In this document: positions 1 to 5,522 of the stretch, in pieces | Numbering within the stretch: the first letter of the stretch is position 1 | Layout of the letters: every line of letters starts with the position of its first letter | From: Thiobacillus denitrificans | GTDB taxonomy: Bacteria; Pseudomonadota; Gammaproteobacteria; Burkholderiales; Thiobacillaceae | Reading direction: 5' to 3' | Assembly (NCBI GenBank): GCA_002424845.1 | Contig: DILD01000058.1 | Location: forward strand, 1 to 6,543 | DNA length: 6,543 nucleotides | The notes under the pieces: generated by a model | What the model was told of the DNA's origin: nothing | The model's database searches: none | Seen by the model: the letters and a program-made list of their open reading frames with translations, nothing else | Made by a program: the position numbers and the translations under genes

Positions 1-1
1 C

Positions 2-376
2 ACGCCGCGCATCGCCAACCGCCTGTTGCGCCGCGTGCGCGACTACGCCGAAGTGAAGGCCGGCGGCCACGCCAGCGGGGCCGTGGCGGATGCGGCGCTG
101 GTGATGCTCGATGTTGATCGTGCCGGGCTCGACGTGATGGATCGCAAGCTCCTGTCGGCGGTGATCGAAAAATTCATGGGCGGGCCGGTCGGACTCGACA
201 ACCTCGCCGCCGCCATCGGCGAAGAGCGCGACACCATCGAGGACGTGCTCGAACCCTTCCTGATCCAGCAGGGCTACCTGCAGCGCACGCCGCGCGGCCG
301 CATTGCCACGCCGCTGGCGTATCGCCACCTCGGGCTTGCTGCGCCTTCCGGCGAATCGGGCGGGGAATTGTTTTGA
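2..376 (+). CDS. ruvB: Holliday junction branch migration ATPase RuvB, C-terminal part
   Basis: RuvB is the hexameric AAA+ motor that drives branch migration of Holliday junctions with RuvA, before RuvC cleavage. Only the last 124 residues are present; the Walker motifs lie left of the window. The visible part opens with TPRIANRLLRRVRDYAEV, the conserved RuvB segment that carries the sensor-2 arginine. It continues into the winged-helix DNA-binding domain, with LLSAVIEKFMGGPVGLDNLA and then the signature FLIQQGYLQRTPRGRIAT. The protein ends in a short acidic and glycine-rich tail (SGESGGELF), a normal length for the family. The TGA stop at 374-376 overlaps the TTG start of ybgC, so translation is probably coupled. 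ruvB next to ybgC-tol is a known arrangement in several proteobacteria. The identification is very secure, and only the 5' truncation is a limit. Confidence 0.97.
   Translation, partial: TPRIANRLLRRVRDYAEVKAGGHASGAVADAALVMLDVDRAGLDVMDRKLLSAVIEKFMGGPVGLDNLAAAIGEERDTIEDVLEPFLIQQGYLQRTPRGRIATPLAYRHLGLAAPSGESGGELF
362..366 (+). promoter_or_regulatory. Ribosome binding site supporting the TTG start of ybgC
   Basis: The GGGGA run sits 6 nt before the TTG at 373, inside the last codons of ruvB. It is the only reasonable Shine-Dalgarno-like stretch near the beginning of ybgC. It supports TTG 373, which also lies at the expected distance before the conserved hot-dog motif. The match to the anti-Shine-Dalgarno sequence is partial. 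Confidence 0.5.
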
Positions 377-798
377 GCGCCAAGCTCGATTCGAGCGCGG
401 GGTTCCACTGGCCGGTCCGCGTCTACTGGGAAGACACCGATGCGGGCGGCGTGGTGTATTACGCCAACTATCTCAAGTTCATGGAACGCGCCCGCAGCGA
501 ATGGCTGCGCGCGCTCGGCTTCGAGCAGGATGCCCTGCGCGACGAGGCCGGCGTGGTGTTCGTGGTGCGGCGCGTGGAAATCGACTACCTGTCGCCGGCG
601 CGTTTCAACGACCAGCTCGATGTGGTCGTGCGCCTGCACGAAGCGGGCCGGGCCAGTTTCGTGGTACGCCAGGAACTCATACGGGACGCCCTGTGTCTCG
701 CGACGGCAGAGGTTACGCTGGCATGCGTCCACGCGACTCATTTCAAACCCGTTAAAATACCCTCGCCCATTCTCCAAGCCCTGGCCCACGCAACGTGA
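373..798 (+). CDS. ybgC: Tol-Pal-associated acyl-CoA thioesterase YbgC (hot-dog fold)
   Basis: This is a 141-residue cytoplasmic 4-hydroxybenzoyl-CoA-thioesterase-like protein, close in length to E. coli YbgC (about 134). The family hydrolyses acyl-CoA thioesters, and E. coli YbgC is linked to acyl carrier protein and phospholipid synthesis. The diagnostic motif is at residues 18-38: YWEDTDAGGVVYYANYLKF followed by MERARSEWL. Asp23 corresponds to the catalytic aspartate of the family. A second typical element is RRVEIDYLSPARFNDQL. The TTG start is chosen because it overlaps the ruvB stop, has GGGGA 6 nt upstream, and leaves a normal short N-terminus. The TGA stop overlaps the GTG start of tolQ. 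The physiological substrate and its exact contribution to Tol-Pal function are not shown by sequence. Confidence 0.95.
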   Translation: MSAKLDSSAGFHWPVRVYWEDTDAGGVVYYANYLKFMERARSEWLRALGFEQDALRDEAGVVFVVRRVEIDYLSPARFNDQLDVVVRLHEAGRASFVVRQELIRDALCLATAEVTLACVHATHFKPVKIPSPILQALAHAT

Positions 799-1487
799 AC
801 CCCGAACTCAGCCAAGATCTCTCGCTGCTTCATCTCGTTATCAACGCTTCGCTGCCGGTGCAGATTGTCATGGCCCTTCTGCTGGGGGCGTCGCTGATGT
901 CCTGGTGGTTCATCTTCATCAAGCTGTTCGCCCTGAAACGGGCCATGCGGGCAACCAACCGCTTCGAGCGCGAATTCTGGGCGGGCGGAGACATCAATGC
1001 CATGTACCAGCGAGTGACGAACGAACGGGAAGAGGCGGGCGAGATGGCCCATGTCTTCGAGGCGGGCCTGCGGGAATTCATGAAGCTGCGGAGACAGACC
1101 GGCCTGTCGGCCCATGCGATCATCGACGGCACGCGCCGCGCCATGCGCGCAACCTGCCAGCGCGAACTCGACGGTCTGGAATCGCACTTGTCGTTTCTCG
1201 CCACCGTCGGTTCGGTGTCGCCCTACGTCGGCCTGTTCGGCACCGTGTGGGGCATCATGATCGCTTTCATGGGGTTGGCCAGCGTGGCACAGGCCACCCT
1301 GGCGCAGGTTGCGCCCGGCATCGCCGAAGCGCTGATCGCCACCGCCATGGGCCTGTTCGCCGCCATTCCGGCAGTGGTCGGCTATAACCGCTTCACCCAC
1401 GACATCGACCGCCTGTCCAGCCGCATGGAAAGCTTCATGGAGGAGTTTTCCAACATCCTGCAGCGTCAGGCCACCAAGACCGCCTGA
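795..1487 (+). CDS. tolQ: Tol-Pal system proton-channel subunit TolQ
   Basis: TolQ is a 230-residue inner-membrane protein of the MotA/TolQ/ExbB family. It forms the stator-like channel with TolR that uses the proton motive force to drive TolA. Three membrane segments are visible: about residues 22-44, 133-160 and 174-196. The large cytoplasmic loop between the first two includes FEREFWAGGDINAMYQRV. TM2 contains SPYVGLFGTVWGIM and TM3 contains EALIATAMGLFAAIPAV. Thr150 and Thr183 match in sequence and spacing (33 residues) the pore-lining threonines of E. coli TolQ (T145, T178). The GTG start overlaps the ybgC stop; no clear Shine-Dalgarno site is seen, so translational coupling is likely. 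This start gives an N-terminus that aligns well with known TolQ. tolR follows after 1 nt. ExbB is the main alternative, excluded here by the tol context. Confidence 0.97.
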   Translation: MNPELSQDLSLLHLVINASLPVQIVMALLLGASLMSWWFIFIKLFALKRAMRATNRFEREFWAGGDINAMYQRVTNEREEAGEMAHVFEAGLREFMKLRRQTGLSAHAIIDGTRRAMRATCQRELDGLESHLSFLATVGSVSPYVGLFGTVWGIMIAFMGLASVAQATLAQVAPGIAEALIATAMGLFAAIPAVVGYNRFTHDIDRLSSRMESFMEEFSNILQRQATKTA

Positions 1488-1488
1488 T

Positions 1489-1899
1489 ATGGCGCGCGCC
1501 CGCAAACAGGTCGCCCAGATCAACGTCGTGCCGATGATCGACGTGATGCTGGTGCTGCTGGTCATCTTCATGGTGACGGCGCCCTTCATCAATCCCGGCC
1601 AGGTCGAGTTGCCGAGCGTCGGCAAGACGGCACAGACGCCATCGCAGCCGCTTGAAATCATCATAAAAGAATCGGGCGAATACCGGCTGCGCGACCGTGC
1701 GACGGGCGGGTTCGACCAGATCGTGACCCAGTCCGAACTGGCGCGGGAAGTCGCTGCGCTGCATCGTGCCAGGCCGGATCAGCCGGTGGTCATCGCCGCG
1801 GACAAGAATGTCCGCTACGAGAAAGTGATGCACGCCATGACAATATTGCAGCGGGCGCAGATCACCCGTATCGGCCTGCTCGCCCAGCCGGCGCCATGA
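1489..1899 (+). CDS. tolR: Tol-Pal system subunit TolR
   Basis: TolR is a 136-residue ExbD/TolR-family protein with one N-terminal transmembrane helix (about residues 14-34) and a periplasmic domain. With TolQ it forms the proton-conducting motor for TolA. The motif INVVPMIDVMLVLLVIFMV contains Asp18, which corresponds to the essential protonatable aspartate of E. coli TolR (D23). The short basic N-terminus (ARARKQ) fits a cytoplasmic N-in topology. The C-terminal domain shows the usual family pattern, with PVVIAADKNVRYEKVMHAM and a final strand ITRIGLLAQP. The ATG begins 1 nt after the tolQ stop with no obvious Shine-Dalgarno site, and the stop overlaps the tolA ATG (ATGA). Both junctions suggest coupled, stoichiometric translation. 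Confidence 0.97.
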   Translation: MARARKQVAQINVVPMIDVMLVLLVIFMVTAPFINPGQVELPSVGKTAQTPSQPLEIIIKESGEYRLRDRATGGFDQIVTQSELAREVAALHRARPDQPVVIAADKNVRYEKVMHAMTILQRAQITRIGLLAQPAP

Positions 1900-2705
1900 G
1901 TTTTCCGGCAGACGCGCCCTTCGTCTCCCGCCCTGTTCCCACATTCGCAGCCGGCCTGCTTGCGCTGGGCGTGCATGCCTTGTTCGCATTGCTGCTGGTG
2001 TTTGGCGTGTCATGGCAGACGCAGCAACCCGCACCGGTCATGGTCGACCTGTGGGATGCGTTTCCCGCACCGCCGCAGCCGGCAGCAGAAATTCCGCCCG
2101 CCCCTCCCGAGCCCGTCAAGGTGCAGCCCGCACCCAGGCCGGCCGCGACCGAGCCGGCGCCAGTCAAGACACCCGATATCGCGCTGGAAAAGAAGCAAGC
2201 CGAGGCCGAGCTGAAAGCGAAGCAGATCGCCGAAGACAAAGCCCGGGCCGAGGCGCGCGAGAAGCAGCTGGCCGAGCAGAAAAAGCGCGAACAGCTGCGC
2301 CAGGCTGAAGAAGCGGACTTGATGCGACGCATGGCAGACGAGGAAGCAGCCAATGCCGCGAAACTGACCCGGCTCGCAGAAGCCCGTGCGGCAGCCAGCA
2401 GGCGGCAGGCTGCCGTGGCGAGTGTGGTCGGGGAATACCAGGACCTGATCAGCGCCAAGGTACGCGGCAATACCCGCATCCCGGCCAGTCTGGTCGGCAA
2501 CCCCGAGGTGCGTTGCCGTGTCAGGCTTTTGCCCACCGGTGAAGTCCAGAGCGTGCAGGTGACCCGGTCGAGCGGCAACCCGGCATACGATGATGCGGTG
2601 GTGCGTGCCATCGAGAAATCATCGCCGCTGCCGCTGCCGGCCGAGAGCGATGCGCGGGCCGAATTCGTCCCGGAACTCCTCTTCGTCCATCGTGCCAAAG
2701 ATTGA
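1896..2705 (+). CDS. tolA: Tol-Pal system periplasm-spanning protein TolA
   Basis: TolA is anchored in the inner membrane by TolQ-TolR and reaches across the periplasm to TolB and Pal. The 269-residue protein has the three expected domains. The membrane anchor is at about 17-39. A Pro/Ala-rich stretch follows (55-93), then a charged Ala/Lys/Glu helix (about 95-175). The C-terminal TonB-like domain is at about 176-269 (VRGNTRIPASLVGNPEVRCR, then PTGEVQSVQVTRSSGNPAYD). The helix is much shorter than in the 421-residue E. coli protein. His27 matches the His of the E. coli SHLS motif that contacts TolQ, but the Ser four residues earlier is Ala23. Cys207 aligns with one cysteine of the E. coli domain III disulfide, while the partner position is Asp232. 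The ATG overlaps the tolR stop. Sequence identity is low outside the domains, but context makes the call secure. Confidence 0.95.
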   Translation: MSFPADAPFVSRPVPTFAAGLLALGVHALFALLLVFGVSWQTQQPAPVMVDLWDAFPAPPQPAAEIPPAPPEPVKVQPAPRPAATEPAPVKTPDIALEKKQAEAELKAKQIAEDKARAEAREKQLAEQKKREQLRQAEEADLMRRMADEEAANAAKLTRLAEARAAASRRQAAVASVVGEYQDLISAKVRGNTRIPASLVGNPEVRCRVRLLPTGEVQSVQVTRSSGNPAYDDAVVRAIEKSSPLPLPAESDARAEFVPELLFVHRAKD

Positions 2706-2706
2706 G

Positions 2707-2736
2707 CGCGTGCTGCCCGGAGCAAGGCAGCACGCG
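2707..2736 (+). terminator. Strong hairpin just after tolA, possible partial terminator
   Basis: A perfect 11-bp GC-rich inverted repeat begins 2 nt after the tolA stop: CGCGTGCTGCC (2707-2717), an 8-nt loop, then GGCAGCACGCG (2726-2736). The downstream flank is GTTTCC, so the T-tract is only three bases and intrinsic termination would be weak at best. It could act as a leaky terminator lowering tolB-pal transcription from upstream, or as an RNA stabiliser protecting the 3' end of a tolQRA message. The structure is seen directly; the role is inferred. Confidence 0.55.
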
Positions 2737-2742
2737 GTTTCC

Positions 2743-2794
2743 GGCGAACGAAGCGGCATTTCGCCTATGCTAGACTTGCCCGTCAATCAGGCAA
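2743..2794 (+). repeat. Two short inverted repeats in the tolA-tolB gap
   Basis: After the main hairpin the gap holds two more short inverted repeats. GGCGAA (2743-2748) pairs with TTCGCC (2760-2765) across an 11-nt loop, and TTGCC (2776-2780) pairs with GGCAA (2790-2794) across 9 nt. An alternative pairing, TCAAT (2783-2787) with ATTGA (2795-2799), excludes the second of these. The AGG at 2789-2791, the only purine-rich candidate for a nearby start, lies in these arms. A -10-like TATGCT (2766-2771) is present but has no matching -35 box. These short repeats may be chance. Confidence 0.3.
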
Positions 2795-2816
2795 ATTGAT
2801 CGAGACTCCCAATTTT

Positions 2817-4091
2817 ATGCTGCGTGCGGTACTGCTGTTTCCCCTGTTGTGTCTGGCCTTGCTGCACCCGTCTTTTTCCGCGTGGGCCGCGATGGAAATC
2901 CAGGTGGTCGGCGGCGGCGCCAGTCAGATTGCCGTGGCGATGGTGCCGTTTCAGGCCGCACCGGACCAGCCGATGCCGGCGCTGACCGATATCGCCGGCA
3001 AGGATCTCGAACGCAGCGGCCAGTTCAGGCGGGTGGATGTCAGCGGCGTGCAGCCGCCCTTTTCGCCCGCTCAGGTTAACTACGACGTCTGGCGCAACAA
3101 GGGCGCGGATGCCCTGGTCATCGGCCAGGTGGCGGCCTTGCCGGGGGGGCGCTTCGACGTCCGCTTCTATCTGCTGGACGTCGTCAGGCAGACCCAGCTT
3201 GCAGCCTTCAGTTACGACATCTCGCCCAACCAGTGGCGTGCGACCGCACACCAGATTGCCGACATCGTTCATGAAAAGCTCACCGGCATTCCGGGTGCGT
3301 TCGGCAGCCGCATCGCCTATGTGCAGAAGCGGGGCAGCCAATTCGAACTCAAGGTGGCCGATGCCGATGGCCAGAATCCGCGAACCGTCATGCGTTCCGT
3401 CGAGCCGGTCATCTCGCCCAGGCTCTCGCCAGATGGCGGGCGTGTGGCGTATGTGTCGTTCGAGGACAAGAAGCCGATCGTCTATGTGCAATCGCTGAAG
3501 GATGGCAGCCGCCGCAAGGTGGCCGCATTCAAGGGCTCCAACTCGGCCCCGGCCTGGGCGCCCGACGGCCGGCGTCTGGCCGTGGTGCTGACCCGCGACG
3601 AGGCCTCGCAGATTTATCTGATCAATGCCGACGGCAGCGGACTCACCCGCCTGACACGGGGCGGCAATCTCGACACCGAGCCGGTATTTTCGCCTGATGG
3701 AAAAACCCTGTATTTCACTTCCGACCGCGGCGGCAGTGCGCAGATCTACCAGATGCCGGTCAGCGGAGGCGAGCCCCGGCGGGTGAGTTTCAACGGCAGG
3801 TACAATGCCTCACCCGCAGTCAGCCCGGATGGCCGTTATCTCGCCTACATCAACCGTGAAGAGGGCCGTTTCAGGGTGGCGTTGCACGAACTGGCGACCG
3901 GCCAGATGCGCGTGCTGACCGACACCGAGCGCGACGAATCGCCCAGCTTCGCGCCGAATGGCCAGGCGGTGCTGTATGCCACCGTGCTCGGCAGACAAGG
4001 CATACTTGGCGCTGTGACGCTGGATGGAAAAACCCGTACGCGCCTGTCCGAGTCGGGTGTGGATGCGCGCGAACCGGCCTGGGGGCAGTAG
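2817..4091 (+). CDS. tolB: Tol-Pal system periplasmic beta-propeller protein TolB
   Basis: TolB is a soluble periplasmic protein that binds Pal and TolA, cycling between the outer-membrane lipoprotein and the energised TolA. From ATG 2817 it has 424 residues, a normal length. Residues 1-25 form a Sec signal peptide (MLRAVLLFPLL, ending in SAWAA), with cleavage probably just before MEIQVV. The N-terminal alpha/beta domain spans about 26-150 and the six-bladed propeller about 160-424. The propeller shows repeated PD40 blades: LSPDGGRVAYVS, APDGRRLAVVL, SPDGKTLYFTSDRGG, SPDGRYLAYI and APNGQAVLYAT. A longer reading frame begins at TTG 2796 and would add MIETPNF. I prefer ATG 2817 because it gives a compact basic-hydrophobic signal peptide, though neither start has a good ribosome site. 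pal follows after 78 nt. Confidence 0.96.
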   Translation: MLRAVLLFPLLCLALLHPSFSAWAAMEIQVVGGGASQIAVAMVPFQAAPDQPMPALTDIAGKDLERSGQFRRVDVSGVQPPFSPAQVNYDVWRNKGADALVIGQVAALPGGRFDVRFYLLDVVRQTQLAAFSYDISPNQWRATAHQIADIVHEKLTGIPGAFGSRIAYVQKRGSQFELKVADADGQNPRTVMRSVEPVISPRLSPDGGRVAYVSFEDKKPIVYVQSLKDGSRRKVAAFKGSNSAPAWAPDGRRLAVVLTRDEASQIYLINADGSGLTRLTRGGNLDTEPVFSPDGKTLYFTSDRGGSAQIYQMPVSGGEPRRVSFNGRYNASPAVSPDGRYLAYINREEGRFRVALHELATGQMRVLTDTERDESPSFAPNGQAVLYATVLGRQGILGAVTLDGKTRTRLSESGVDAREPAWGQ

Positions 4092-4120
4092 CCCGTGCCG
4101 TGTCGGCAGTGTGAATGGCG

Positions 4121-4149
4121 TCGATCGAATGCTCGTGCCGAAGTGTAAT
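4121..4149 (+). promoter_or_regulatory. Weak candidate promoter upstream of pal
   Basis: In the 78-nt tolB-pal gap, TGTAAT (4144-4149) matches the sigma-70 -10 consensus at five of six bases. TCGATC (4121-4126), 17 nt upstream, matches the -35 box at only three of six. An independent promoter would suit pal, whose product is abundant in many bacteria. The -35 is poor, so this is only a suggestion. The gap also contains a small 5-bp hairpin (TGCCG 4096-4100 with CGGCA 4104-4108) that lacks a T-tract. Confidence 0.25.
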
Positions 4150-4157
4150 TTCTACAA

Positions 4158-4163
4158 AAGGAG
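4158..4163 (+). promoter_or_regulatory. Consensus Shine-Dalgarno site of pal
   Basis: AAGGAG lies 6 nt before the pal ATG within an A-rich leader. It is the only textbook ribosome binding site in the window; the other genes rely on overlaps or weak sites. This fits a high translation rate for Pal relative to the Tol motor proteins and fixes the pal start firmly. Confidence 0.85.
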
Positions 4164-4169
4164 AAAGAC

Positions 4170-4724
4170 ATGAACAAGGTTCTATGGTCCGCTCTGTTTG
4201 CGCTGACCCTTTCCGCATGTGGTTCTACCGGAGACAAGCCGGCAACGGTTGATGACCAGAGCAGCGACCGCGCGGCGACGCAAACGTCTTCTTCCGAGCG
4301 CATCGGCATGGGGGGCGACGGCGTGACGGGAAGCGCGCTGCCCGGCGGCAGGGCGATGGCCGACCCGCGCAAGGACCCGGCCAGCGCACTGTCCAGGCGC
4401 AGCATTCATTTCGATTTCGACAGCTTCGTCGTGAAGGATGAGTTCCATCCGGTACTCGAAGCCCATGCCAGCCTTCTGAAGGCGAACCGCGGCCTGAGCG
4501 TCATCCTGCAGGGGAATGCCGACGAGCGTGGCAGCCGCGAATACAACCTGGCGCTGGGACAAAAGCGTGCGGAAGCCGTGCGCAAGGTCCTTGCCGTGAT
4601 GGGCGTGAGCGATGCGCAGATGGAAGCGATCAGCTTCGGCGAAGAGAAGCCGCGCAACCCCGGCAACACCGAAGAAGCGTATGCCGAAAACCGTCGTACC
4701 GATGTGGTGTATGCCGACGAGTAA
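4170..4724 (+). CDS. pal: Peptidoglycan-associated outer-membrane lipoprotein Pal
   Basis: Pal is anchored in the inner leaflet of the outer membrane by a lipidated cysteine and binds peptidoglycan and TolB. The 184-residue precursor has a short signal peptide with the lipobox LSAC ending at Cys17. Residue +2 is Gly, not Asp, consistent with outer-membrane sorting. A low-complexity linker (about 18-75, rich in Ser, Gly and Asp) leads to the OmpA-like domain at about 77-183. That domain contains IHFDFDSFVVKDEF, GNADERGSREYNLALGQKRA and AYAENRRTDVVY. Asp118 and Arg133 hold the positions and spacing of the diaminopimelate-contacting Asp and Arg of OmpA-family domains. Asn116 replaces the His seen in E. 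coli Pal (GHADERG), as I recall for other betaproteobacteria. The start is set by the strong AAGGAG site. Confidence 0.97.
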   Translation: MNKVLWSALFALTLSACGSTGDKPATVDDQSSDRAATQTSSSERIGMGGDGVTGSALPGGRAMADPRKDPASALSRRSIHFDFDSFVVKDEFHPVLEAHASLLKANRGLSVILQGNADERGSREYNLALGQKRAEAVRKVLAVMGVSDAQMEAISFGEEKPRNPGNTEEAYAENRRTDVVYADE

Positions 4725-4731
4725 TGGCCGG

Positions 4732-5511
4732 ATGCGCGGTTACGGACTGATCCTCGCCGGCACGTTCGCGCTGGTCCAGCCGGCGTGGGCCCTGTTTGGC
4801 GTCGGCGAACTCACCAGCCAGTTGCAGGCGCTGCAGCAGCGGGTGGACACGATCGATACGCGGCTGGACAAGCTGGAAGCGGCGAACCGGGAAAACCAGC
4901 AACTGTTCATGCTGCTGAAGGAAGTGGACGCGCTCAAGACCGAACTCGCCAAATTGCGCGGAGAATCCGAGGTTCAGCTGCATCAGCTGGATACCCTGGG
5001 CAAACGGCAAGGGGTTTTGTATGCCGATCTGGATCAGCGCGTCGCAGACCTGGCGAAGGCGGCCAAAGCGGCGTCCGAACCTGTCGCGCCGCCGCCCCCC
5101 GCCCAGCCCGGACCCGAGACGGCTGCCGACGCTGCCGGCGCGGAGTCGCGCAGCTACGGGACGGCGCTCGGCCAGTTTCGCCAGGCCGATTACCCGGCCG
5201 CCATCGTGAGCTTCAATGATTTCCTCAAGGCTTATCCCGGCAGCGAACTGGCAGCCAACGCGCAATACTGGATCGGTTATTCGTATTACATGCAGAAGGA
5301 CTACAAGGCTTCGCTAGCGCATCAGAAAAAACTGCTGGCCGACTATCCGGCCAGCAACAAGGTGCCCGATGCGCTGTTCAATATCGCCGCCAGCCAGCTT
5401 GCCCTGAACGATGCCGGCAGCGCCCGCAAGACGCTCGAGGAAATCGTGGCGAAACATCCCGGTACCCAAGCCGCCAGTCTGGCGGCGCGAAGACTGTCTG
5501 AATTGAAGTAG
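4732..5511 (+). CDS. cpoB: Tol-Pal-associated cell division coordinator CpoB (YbgF)
   Basis: CpoB is a periplasmic protein that in E. coli connects Tol with the PBP1B-LpoB peptidoglycan synthase during constriction. From ATG 4732 it has 259 residues, near the E. coli length (about 263). Residues 1-20 form a signal peptide with an AWA-LFG cleavage site. A coiled coil follows (about 25-112, with LQALQQRVDTIDTRLDKLEA), which in E. coli mediates trimerisation. Then comes a Pro/Ala linker (115-137) with a run of prolines, and a C-terminal TPR domain of about three repeats: 140-173 (GQFRQADYPAAIVSFNDFL), 177-210 (YWIGYSYYMQKDYKASL) and 214-247. ATG 4732 is the first start that yields a clean signal peptide; reading further upstream would overlap pal out of frame. 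It begins 7 nt after the pal stop without a strong ribosome site. Confidence 0.94.
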   Translation: MRGYGLILAGTFALVQPAWALFGVGELTSQLQALQQRVDTIDTRLDKLEAANRENQQLFMLLKEVDALKTELAKLRGESEVQLHQLDTLGKRQGVLYADLDQRVADLAKAAKAASEPVAPPPPAQPGPETAADAAGAESRSYGTALGQFRQADYPAAIVSFNDFLKAYPGSELAANAQYWIGYSYYMQKDYKASLAHQKKLLADYPASNKVPDALFNIAASQLALNDAGSARKTLEEIVAKHPGTQAASLAARRLSELK

Positions 5512-5522
5512 GTCCACCCATC

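Noticed and set aside
753..758. TAAAAT as a -10 box for a tolQ promoter inside the end of ybgC
   Set aside because: It matches five of six consensus bases, but nothing resembling a -35 box lies 16-18 nt upstream, and tolQ is translationally coupled to ybgC.
440..1387. Plus-strand alternative frame of 315 codons over ybgC and tolQ
   Set aside because: Arg/Ala/Trp-rich shadow translation with no recognisable domain; the ybgC and tolQ frames carry clear family motifs.
738..1664. Long antisense reading frame of 308 codons opposite tolQ
   Set aside because: It mirrors the codon pattern of tolQ in GC-rich DNA, is rich in His, Gly and Arg, matches no family I recognise, and lies entirely over conserved genes.
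2766..2771. TATGCT as a tolB promoter -10 box
   Set aside because: Only four of six bases match and no -35-like hexamer lies at the right distance; kept only as a note in the gap entry.
3143..3149. Seven-G run in tolB as a possible slippage or phase-variation tract
   Set aside because: Short, isolated and in frame within an intact essential-type gene; expected by chance in GC-rich DNA.
1862..3491. Antisense frames opposite tolA (287 codons) and tolB (234 codons)
   Set aside because: Low-complexity Ser/Ala or mixed compositions mirroring the sense genes; no ribosome sites or domains.
4121..4128. TCGATCGA palindrome upstream of pal as an operator
   Set aside because: An 8-bp palindrome is common by chance and resembles no operator I can name.
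4516..4533. Asn116 in Pal in place of the E. coli histidine as an inactivating change
   Set aside because: The Asp118 and Arg133 binding residues are intact, and Asn at this position is, as I recall, common in betaproteobacterial Pal proteins.
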